A stretch of DNA of 43,197 bases from Betaproteobacteria bacterium. Lineage in GTDB: Bacteria > Pseudomonadota > Gammaproteobacteria > Burkholderiales > SG8-41. This document shows positions 37,314 through 43,197 of the stretch, in pieces; position 1 is the first letter of the stretch, and each line of letters begins with the position of its first letter. Below the pieces are notes generated by a model that did not search any database, had not been told where the DNA came from, and saw only the letters and a program-made list of their open reading frames with translations. The translations under genes and the position numbers were made by a program. The stretch is taken from positions 1-43,197 of the forward strand of contig JAQGNH010000244.1 in NCBI GenBank assembly GCA_028291945.1, in the 5' to 3' direction.

Positions 37314-39962
37314 TCACTGCGGTTCGTTGTCGTCGGCTGGAGCACCGTCGCCGTTGAGACCATTCCCTGTCTCACCGCCAGGGTCGTTTCCATTTGCAGT
37401 TCCGTTTGCGATTTCGCCATTTGCCACTTCCTCCGGCTCAACGATCTTCTCCAACCCAGCGAGCGCCTCGTTGTCGCCGAGGTTTATGAGCCGAACACCC
37501 TGCGTCGACCGGCCGAGCTCGCGGATTTCCGAAACGCGAGTGCGGATCAGAACGCCGCCTGTGGTGATGAGCATGATCTCATCGTCAGCGCTGACAAGCT
37601 GAGCCGCGACGAGTTTGCCGTTACGTTCACTGCACTGGATAGCGATCATGCCCTGCGTGCCGCGGCCGTGACGGGTGTAATCCTGGATCGCAGTGCGCTT
37701 CCCATAGCCATTTTGTGTTGCGGTTAATACCGAAAGCGTCTCATCGCTCGCTGTGATGAGTGAAATGACGTGCTGAGAATCTGCAAGGCGCATGCCCCTC
37801 ACGCCGCCCGCTGCACGGCCCATGGGGCGCACTTCCGACTCGGCGAAGCGCACCGCTTTACCGCCATCGGAGAACAGCATGATGTCCTGATTGCCGTCTG
37901 TAAGCGCAACCCCGATGAGATAGTCCCCTTCATCGAGATTCACTGCGATGATTCCTTTCGACATCGGGCGCGAGAACGCTGAGAGCGCGGTTTTTTTGAC
38001 GGTGCCGTCAGACGTTGCCATGAACACGAAATGCTCATCATCGAATTCCTTGACCGGCAACACGGCCGTGATTTTCTCGTGCTCCATCAGCGGAACGAGG
38101 TTCACGATCGGCTTGCCGCGAGACGCGCGGCTGCCCTGGGGCACCTCGTACACTTTCAGCCAATAAATGCGTCCCCGATTGGAGAAGCAGAGGATGTAGT
38201 CATGTGTGTTCGCGATGAAAAGCTTCTCGACGAAATCGTCTTCCTTAGTCGTCGTAGCCTGCCGTCCGCGCCCGCCGCGCTTCTGAGCGCGATAGTCCGC
38301 AACGGGCTGTGACTTCATGTAGCCGCCGTGCGAAATCGTGACCACCACATCCTCAGGCGTAATGAAGTCGACCGTTTCCAGATCCTGCGTCGTCGTCACG
38401 ATCTCACTGCGCCGCTCGTCCCCGTACTGCTTTTTGATCTCATCGAGCTCATCGGAGATGATGCGAGTGACGCGTGCGGGATTCGAAAGAATGTCGAGTA
38501 GGTCCACGATTTTCTGCATGGTCTCCCGATATTCGGCGACGATCTTGTCCTGCTCCAGTGCCGTCAGGTTCTGCAGGCGCATTTCCAGGATGCGCTGCGC
38601 CTGTACGTCGGAGAGCTTGTAGCCCTGCGGATGCAGACCATATTCGGGGGATATGCCTTCCGGACGGGAGATCGGCCCGCCCCCTCGCGCCAGCATTTCT
38701 TCGACCATAGTCGAACGCCACACGCGCGCCATGAGCTGTACTTTTGCTTCGGCGGGACTCGCGGCCGCCTTGATGAGCGCAATGACTTCGTCCACGTTGG
38801 AAAGCGCAACTGCCAGGCCTTCGAGAATATGGCCGCGTTCACGTGCCTTCCGCAGCTCGTAAACGGTGCGGCGCGTAACGACTTCCCGCCGATGGCGCAG
38901 AAAGGCGTCGAGAAATTGCTTGAGATTCAGCAGCCGCGGCTGGCCATCCACGAGCGCGACCATATTCATGCCGAAGGTGTCCTGCAGCTGCGTTTCCTTC
39001 CACAGCCGATTCAGGATGATGTCGGGTACTTCGCCGCGCTTCAGCTCGATCACCGCGCGCATACCCCTTTTGTCGGATTCGTCCCGGATATCCGATATGC
39101 CCTCGATCTTCTTCTCGCGCACGAGCTCACCGATACGCATGAGCAGATTCGCCTTATTGACCTGATACGGGAGCTCATCGATCACGATCGACATGCGGCC
39201 GCCTTTGTCAGCCTCTTCGAAATGCGTGCGAGCGCGCATGACGATCCTGCCGCGACCGGTTCGATACCCCTCCCTGACGCCACTGACCCCATATATGACG
39301 CCGCGCGTTGGAAAGTCCGGGGCCGGCACGATCTCGATCAGCTCATCGATTGAAAGCTGCGGGTTTTTGAGGAGCGCCTGGCAGGCGTTGATTATTTCGG
39401 ACAGGTTGTGCGGCGGGATATTGGTCGCCATGCCGACCGCGATGCCTGAAGAGCCGTTCACGAGCAGGTTCGGAAGCCGCGTCGGCAGCGTGACCGGTTC
39501 GCGCTCTTTGCCGTCGTAATTCGGCACGAAATCGACGGTCTCCATGTCGATGTCGGCCAGCATGTCCGAGGTGATCTTCTCGAGCCGGCATTCGGTATAC
39601 CGATAGGCCGCGGCAGAGTCGCCGTCTATCGAACCGAAATTACCCTGCCCATCGATGAGCGTATAGCGCATCGAGAAATCCTGCGCCATGCGCACCAGCG
39701 CCTCATAGGTAGCAGCGTCCCCATGAGGATGGTATTTGCCGAGCACGTCACCGACGACACGAGCGCACTTTACATAAGGGCGGTTCCAGACGTTGTTTGC
39801 TTCATGCATTGCGAAGAGGATGCGCCGGTGCACCGGTTTTAATCCGTCCCGAACGTCAGGAAGCGCACGTCCGACGATGACGCTCATCGCGTAGTCGAGG
39901 TACGAGCGCCTCATCTCCTCCTCGAGGCTTACCGGCAGTGTTTCTTTTGCGACTTGATCCAT
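37314..39962 (-). CDS. gyrA: DNA gyrase subunit A
   Basis: The 882-residue type II topoisomerase subunit has catalytic Tyr122 in [12 protein letters not shown]-terminal beta-pinwheel carries the GyrA-box-like QKRGGRGRQ and ends in an Asn/Gly- and Asp-rich tail. The quinolone-determining region reads [20 protein letters not shown], with Ala83 and Glu87 where E. coli has Ser83 and Asp87 (numbering aligns exactly). It introduces negative supercoils with GyrB, encoded elsewhere. It starts the minus-strand gene run. Confidence 0.97.
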   Translation of the reverse strand: MDQVAKETLPVSLEEEMRRSYLDYAMSVIVGRALPDVRDGLKPVHRRILFAMHEANNVWNRPYVKCARVVGDVLGKYHPHGDAATYEALVRMAQDFSMRYTLIDGQGNFGSIDGDSAAAYRYTECRLEKITSDMLADIDMETVDFVPNYDGKEREPVTLPTRLPNLLVNGSSGIAVGMATNIPPHNLSEIINACQALLKNPQLSIDELIEIVPAPDFPTRGVIYGVSGVREGYRTGRGRIVMRARTHFEEADKGGRMSIVIDELPYQVNKANLLMRIGELVREKKIEGISDIRDESDKRGMRAVIELKRGEVPDIILNRLWKETQLQDTFGMNMVALVDGQPRLLNLKQFLDAFLRHRREVVTRRTVYELRKARERGHILEGLAVALSNVDEVIALIKAAASPAEAKVQLMARVWRSTMVEEMLARGGGPISRPEGISPEYGLHPQGYKLSDVQAQRILEMRLQNLTALEQDKIVAEYRETMQKIVDLLDILSNPARVTRIISDELDEIKKQYGDERRSEIVTTTQDLETVDFITPEDVVVTISHGGYMKSQPVADYRAQKRGGRGRQATTTKEDDFVEKLFIANTHDYILCFSNRGRIYWLKVYEVPQGSRASRGKPIVNLVPLMEHEKITAVLPVKEFDDEHFVFMATSDGTVKKTALSAFSRPMSKGIIAVNLDEGDYLIGVALTDGNQDIMLFSDGGKAVRFAESEVRPMGRAAGGVRGMRLADSQHVISLITASDETLSVLTATQNGYGKRTAIQDYTRHGRGTQGMIAIQCSERNGKLVAAQLVSADDEIMLITTGGVLIRTRVSEIRELGRSTQGVRLINLGDNEALAGLEKIVEPEEVANGEIANGTANGNDPGGETGNGLNGDGAPADDNEPQ

Positions 39963-40387
39963 TAGTTATACGTAAAAACCGTTTTTCAGGAAGCTAAAAA
40001 GTGTCAATTTTACCATGCGCAACGCTCGCGTCCCCAGCTTCACTAGTGGAGGAAAAAGGTAGGTGCAGGACGCGCTTAGCAACGATGGACGCGACCGTAT
40101 CAAGTCGGCGCTTTGGCAGGCGCAAAAGTTGCTGAGGCCGTACGCCTGAAGCCGCGCGGGCACTATCGAGAGTCAGCGCCGCTCACACATGCGACACGGC
40201 TGGAGCAACGAAACAGGAGCACGCCTACGGGCTGCTCATCTCACGGTGGTCACGCGCGTGCTGGGCATGCCGCTCGCATGACAGAAGCAGGGTTCGGGAA
40301 GGCGAGGCGCAGCGCGCACGATGAAATCCAACTTCATGTAATGTTTCATTTTAGCAACAAGCGCCTATGCTTTTTTCTTCCAGACCA
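39963..40387. other. Divergent intergenic region between gyrA and the ompA-like gene
   Basis: No frame here looks like protein. A minus-strand TTGACA lies at 40007-40002, 45 bases before the gyrA start, but no convincing -10 follows. A palindrome AAAAAC-C-GTTTTT lies at about 39974-39986. Confidence 0.5.
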
Positions 40388-40396
40388 TGTTATGAT
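40388..40396 (+). promoter_or_regulatory. Extended -10 promoter of the ompA-like gene
   Basis: TG-T-TATGAT is an extended -10 element. A T-rich block stands at the -35 position. The start point would be near 40403, leaving a 5' leader of about 110 bases before the start codon at 40512. A TTGACA further down (40412) has no matching -10. Confidence 0.5.
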
Positions 40397-40511
40397 TTCG
40401 GCATGTTTGCTTTGACATTACCATTGTGATATTAACTGAACCCTGGGGAGATTCTTTTTTGGGTTCTGCATTAAGCGGCCTTACTTCATCGTAATCAGGA
40501 GGAACAAGAAT

Positions 40512-41276
40512 ATGAGTTCAGCATTTCGGATCACCCTTGCGACCGTGGCCACATGCGCGGCGCTCTTGCCCGCGACGGGGTTCGCGGCAACCGGAGAACG
40601 GTTGGATGGCTACCTGACTGACACGCAAGGCGGCGTCGTGCGTGCCATCGGTGCGGGTGTGTGCGTCCGAACCAGCCAGTGGACACCCGCTCTGGCAATC
40701 GCCGAGTGCGATCCGGATCTCATTCCGAAACCCGCGCCGAAGCCTGCTCCAGCTCCCGCAGCCAAACCCGCGCCGAAGCCTGAAGCAAAGCCGAAGCCTG
40801 AGGCGAAGCCGGAAATGCTGAATGTCGAGCGCAAGATCGAACTGCAAGGGATGCCGTTCGATAAGGCGGAAATGACTCCAGACAACGTGAAAGAGCTCGA
40901 TGAGTTCATGACAGACCTGAAACCTGTCACTCTCGGTGCCCTTATCGTGACGGGTCATACCGACCGCATCGGCAGCCTGCGCTACAACCAGCGTCTCTCG
41001 GAGCGTCGCGCAGTGGTGGTCAAAGACTACATCGTCAGCAAGGGCGTCGATCCGAAGCTGATCTTCTGGGAAGGAAAAGGCCCCAAACAGCCCATACCAG
41101 TGACCAAGTTCTGCTCGAACAAGATGAAGCGTAAACAGCTCATCGAGTGTCTTGCACCGAACCGGCGCGTCACGGTGGAAGCTGTAGGTGTGATGCCCGC
41201 TCCGGCCAAGAAACCCGCTGCCAAGCCCGAGGCCAGCAAGCCGGAAGGCGAACCCGCACCCAAGCCAAAGCCCTAA
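40512..41276 (+). CDS. OmpA-family outer-membrane protein (peptidoglycan-binding domain, no barrel)
   Basis: The 254-residue protein has a signal peptide (ITLATVATCAALLPATGFAA) and a short conserved segment GVCVRTSQWTPALAIAECDPDLIP typical of betaproteobacterial OmpA-like proteins. A Pro/Ala/Lys repeat linker (about 75-105) and an OmpA C-terminal domain (about 107-235) with VTGHTDRIGSLRYNQRLSERRAVVVKDYI follow. A second Pro/Lys tail ends it. The domain binds diaminopimelate of peptidoglycan. There is no eight-stranded barrel. Two cysteines (KFCSN, IECLAP) sit in the insertion before NRRVTV. AGGAGG precedes the start. Confidence 0.93.
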   Translation: MSSAFRITLATVATCAALLPATGFAATGERLDGYLTDTQGGVVRAIGAGVCVRTSQWTPALAIAECDPDLIPKPAPKPAPAPAAKPAPKPEAKPKPEAKPEMLNVERKIELQGMPFDKAEMTPDNVKELDEFMTDLKPVTLGALIVTGHTDRIGSLRYNQRLSERRAVVVKDYIVSKGVDPKLIFWEGKGPKQPIPVTKFCSNKMKRKQLIECLAPNRRVTVEAVGVMPAPAKKPAAKPEASKPEGEPAPKPKP

Positions 41277-41294
41277 GCGGCAGCGGCATCTTCG

Positions 41295-41323
41295 AAAAGC
41301 CCTGCTTCGGCAGGGCTTTTTTT
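41295..41323 (+). terminator. Rho-independent terminator of the ompA-like gene
   Basis: AGCCCTGC-TTCG-GCAGGGCT is an 8-bp stem with a stable tetraloop and seven T. It ends 17 bases before the next start codon, so the deaminase gene probably needs its own promoter or read-through. Confidence 0.92.
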
Positions 41324-41339
41324 ATGGCATAAAGCGTTA

Positions 41340-42650
41340 ATGAAATCTGCCGATACGATCATTGACGCGCGCTGGATCATTCCTGTCGAACCCGCTGGGG
41401 TCGTCCTCGACAGGCATTCCCTCGTTGTAACCGCAGGCGAGGTGATTGCGCTCGCACCCACGTCCCAAATCGCGTCCACGTACACGGCCAAACGCCATCT
41501 GACGCTACACGATCACGTGCTGATCCCCGGCCTTGTCAATCTTCACACGCATGCCGCGATGACTCTGCTTCGCGGCTTGGCGGATGACAAGACGTTGATG
41601 GACTGGCTGCGCAACTACATCTGGCCGGTCGAAAGCCGCATGGTGTCGCCCGCGTTTGTTCATGACGGCACTCTGCTCGCTTGCGCCGAGATGCTGCGCG
41701 GAGGCATCACGTGCTTTGCCGATATGTATTTCTTTCCAGAAGCCGCAGCAGACGCTGCCCTTCAAGCGGGAATGCGCGCCTCGATCGGCATCATCGTGAT
41801 AGAAATGGCCTCACCCTACGCGAGCGATGCGGGCGACTACCTGACCAAGGGGCTGGCCATGCGTGATGCGCTCAGTGATGAACCGTTGGTATCGTTCTGC
41901 ATGGCGCCGCATGCGCCATACACCGTTTCTGACTCTACGCTCGAACGCGTTGCAACCTACGCCGCCGAGCTCGACATTCCGATTCAGATTCATCTACACG
42001 AAACGAAAGAAGAAATTCAGGAAAGTGTCGCAACGCATCAGGTACGCCCAATCCAGCGTTTGCAGCGTGCGGGTCTGCTGGGCCCCACTTTGATCGCCGT
42101 GCACGCGGTGCACCTCGAACCGCATGAGATTGCGTCTCTCGCCCGGCACGGCTGCAGCGTGGCCCACTGTCCATCCTCGAACCTCAAGCTCGCGAGCGGC
42201 GTGGCGCCGGTGGCAGGCATGCTGGAGAAAGGCATCAACGTAGGCCTCGGTACGGACGGGGCTGCCAGCAACAACCGGCTTGACCTCCTGAACGAGATGC
42301 GCCATGCGGCGCTACTAGCCAAGGCCGCCAGCGGGGATCCGACTGCTCTCGGAGCACATGAAGCGCTGCACATGGCGACACTTGCAGGCGCAAAGGCTTT
42401 AGGGCTGGATGCACGCATCGGCTCACTCGTACCCGGCAAGCGCGCCGACATCGCGGCGATTGACCTGTCAGCGATCGAGCTCTCGCCCTGCTACGATCCA
42501 GCATCGCATGTCGTGTACGCCGCCGGCCGGGAACATGTCAGCCACGTCTGGGTTGATGGCGAGCTGCGCGTGGAAGATCGGCATCTGCAGGGCATCGACG
42601 AACGGGAGCTGCGCCTGAAAGCAGCTCACTGGAAAGACAAGATCGCATGA
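41340..42650 (+). CDS. mtaD: 5-methylthioadenosine/S-adenosylhomocysteine deaminase (TRZ/ATZ amidohydrolase)
   Basis: The 436-residue amidohydrolase has metal ligands His69/His71 in GLVNLHTHAAMTLLRG, a later His in QIHLHETKEE, another in AVHAVHL and the metal Asp in GLGTDGAASNN. RADIAAID and HVWVDGELRVEDR close the barrel and composite domain. It deaminates S-adenosylhomocysteine and methylthioadenosine. The next gene, ubiG, uses SAM and releases SAH, which suits the pairing. The specificity is inferred from family and neighbour. Confidence 0.88.
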   Translation: MKSADTIIDARWIIPVEPAGVVLDRHSLVVTAGEVIALAPTSQIASTYTAKRHLTLHDHVLIPGLVNLHTHAAMTLLRGLADDKTLMDWLRNYIWPVESRMVSPAFVHDGTLLACAEMLRGGITCFADMYFFPEAAADAALQAGMRASIGIIVIEMASPYASDAGDYLTKGLAMRDALSDEPLVSFCMAPHAPYTVSDSTLERVATYAAELDIPIQIHLHETKEEIQESVATHQVRPIQRLQRAGLLGPTLIAVHAVHLEPHEIASLARHGCSVAHCPSSNLKLASGVAPVAGMLEKGINVGLGTDGAASNNRLDLLNEMRHAALLAKAASGDPTALGAHEALHMATLAGAKALGLDARIGSLVPGKRADIAAIDLSAIELSPCYDPASHVVYAAGREHVSHVWVDGELRVEDRHLQGIDERELRLKAAHWKDKIA

Positions 42651-42667
42651 TACGACTCGGAACCCAG

Positions 42668-42673
42668 TAAAAT
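42668..42673 (+). promoter_or_regulatory. Possible -10 box of ubiG
   Basis: TAAAAT lies 62 bases before the ubiG start codon, just after the mtaD stop. No good -35 is seen, so ubiG may also be read from mtaD. Confidence 0.35.
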
Positions 42674-42734
42674 CCTGCATGCCTCGTTCGCGCTTTCAGT
42701 AGCATTGCCCGCGAATGTCACGTCAATCCCAGCT

Positions 42735-43197
42735 ATGGTTCCCGATCCCGCGATGAACGTCGACCCGCTCGAGCTTGAGAAATTCAGCCAGCTGGCGCAC
42801 CGCTGGTGGGATCGCGAAAGCGAGTTCAAACCCCTCCACGACATCAATCCACTGCGGCTTGACTACATAGACGGTATCGCTGCACTCAGCGGAAAGGCGG
42901 TACTGGACGTCGGTTGCGGCGGCGGCATACTGACTGAAGCGATGGCGGGTCGTGGCGCCGACGTAACGGGAATTGACCTGGCTGACAAGCCGCTCAAGGT
43001 TGCTCAGTTGCACCTGCTCGAGTCTGGCCTGAAGGTAGAGTACATTAAAGCGTCCGCAGAAGAGCTCGCGCGCACCCGGCCCCAGCGCTACGACGTCGTG
43101 ACATGCATGGAGCTCCTGGAACACGTGCCGGATCCGGGTGCGACAGTACACGCCTGCAGCGAGCTGCTGAAACCCGATGGGTTCCTTTTCTGCGCGA
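42735..43197 (+). CDS. ubiG: Ubiquinone biosynthesis O-methyltransferase UbiG, 5' part
   Basis: The frame is open to the right edge, so the gene is truncated by the window; 154 codons are present. The N terminus [37 protein letters not shown] is the UbiG opening, followed by the SAM-binding [16 protein letters not shown] and [12 protein letters not shown]. It carries out both O-methylations in ubiquinone synthesis. The ATG at 42735 is used; the ATG at 42753 is in the same frame and equally possible, with no clear Shine-Dalgarno for either. Confidence 0.93.
   Translation, partial: MVPDPAMNVDPLELEKFSQLAHRWWDRESEFKPLHDINPLRLDYIDGIAALSGKAVLDVGCGGGILTEAMAGRGADVTGIDLADKPLKVAQLHLLESGLKVEYIKASAEELARTRPQRYDVVTCMELLEHVPDPGATVHACSELLKPDGFLFCA

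Noticed and set aside
39966-40163. 65-codon minus-strand frame upstream of gyrA
   Set aside because: No ribosome binding site or recognisable sequence; it overlaps the probable gyrA promoter region.
40113-40415. 100-codon plus-strand frame before the ompA-like gene
   Set aside because: Composition is not protein-like, it has no Shine-Dalgarno and it runs over the extended -10 promoter.
40740-40815. Direct DNA repeats in the ompA-like gene as a mobile or CRISPR-like feature
   Set aside because: They are codon-level repeats of a Pro/Ala/Lys linker inside a coding sequence.

Overview
This window is chromosomal DNA from a betaproteobacterium, probably an uncultured Burkholderiales- or Nitrosomonadales-like lineage. 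The main evidence is the minus-strand gene order gyrA-serC-serA-pheA-hisC-tyrA-aroA-cmk-rpsA-ihfB-lapA-lapB-pyrF-hldA-hldD-cysM, which is a betaproteobacterial signature. The split heptose kinase, the short OmpA-family protein and the QueD and UspA types agree with this. No rRNA, CRISPR array or complete insertion sequence was seen.

Layout. Bases 1-517 hold the 3' end of a tyrosine recombinase abutting the 3' end of tRNA-Arg(ACG). This is the edge of an element that lies outside the window to the left. Bases 585-2065 carry a universal stress protein and a PstS-like exported binding protein. Bases 2066-4969 are gene-poor and accessory in character, with a few small hypothetical genes, a 116-base imperfect inverted repeat and an exported protein of unknown function. 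Bases 4931-7695 hold tRNA-Ser(GCT), lysC with a structured leader, a small HTH protein, queD and tRNA-Ser(TGA).

Bases 7753-14655 look like a signalling module. A minus-strand operon encodes a TauE/SafE permease, an FAH-family enzyme, a PhnD-like periplasmic binding protein and a large hybrid histidine kinase ending in an HPt domain. A receiver/HD-GYP protein, predicted to degrade c-di-GMP, is divergent from it. Bases 14841-17372 hold small genes: a YciI-like protein, an unknown protein, a lipoprotein and a Bax inhibitor-1/YccA membrane protein.

From 39962 down to a bidirectional terminator at 17388, about 22.5 kb is packed with colinear minus-strand genes, many overlapping by a few bases. 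They cover DNA topology (gyrA), serine synthesis (serC, serA), aromatic amino acids and histidine (pheA, hisC, tyrA, aroA), nucleotides (cmk, pyrF), translation and nucleoid (rpsA, ihfB), envelope biogenesis (lapA, lapB, hldA, hldD, ydbH, ynbE, ydbL), cysteine (cysM), a predicted exonuclease and rlmD. The right end runs on the plus strand: an OmpA-family gene, an MTA/SAH deaminase and the 5' part of ubiG.

The most interesting unexplained signals are the nested stem plus terminator upstream of lysC, the binding-protein/phosphorelay/HD-GYP cluster, the inverted repeat at 3794-3909, and the natural Ala83/Glu87 state of the GyrA quinolone-determining region.
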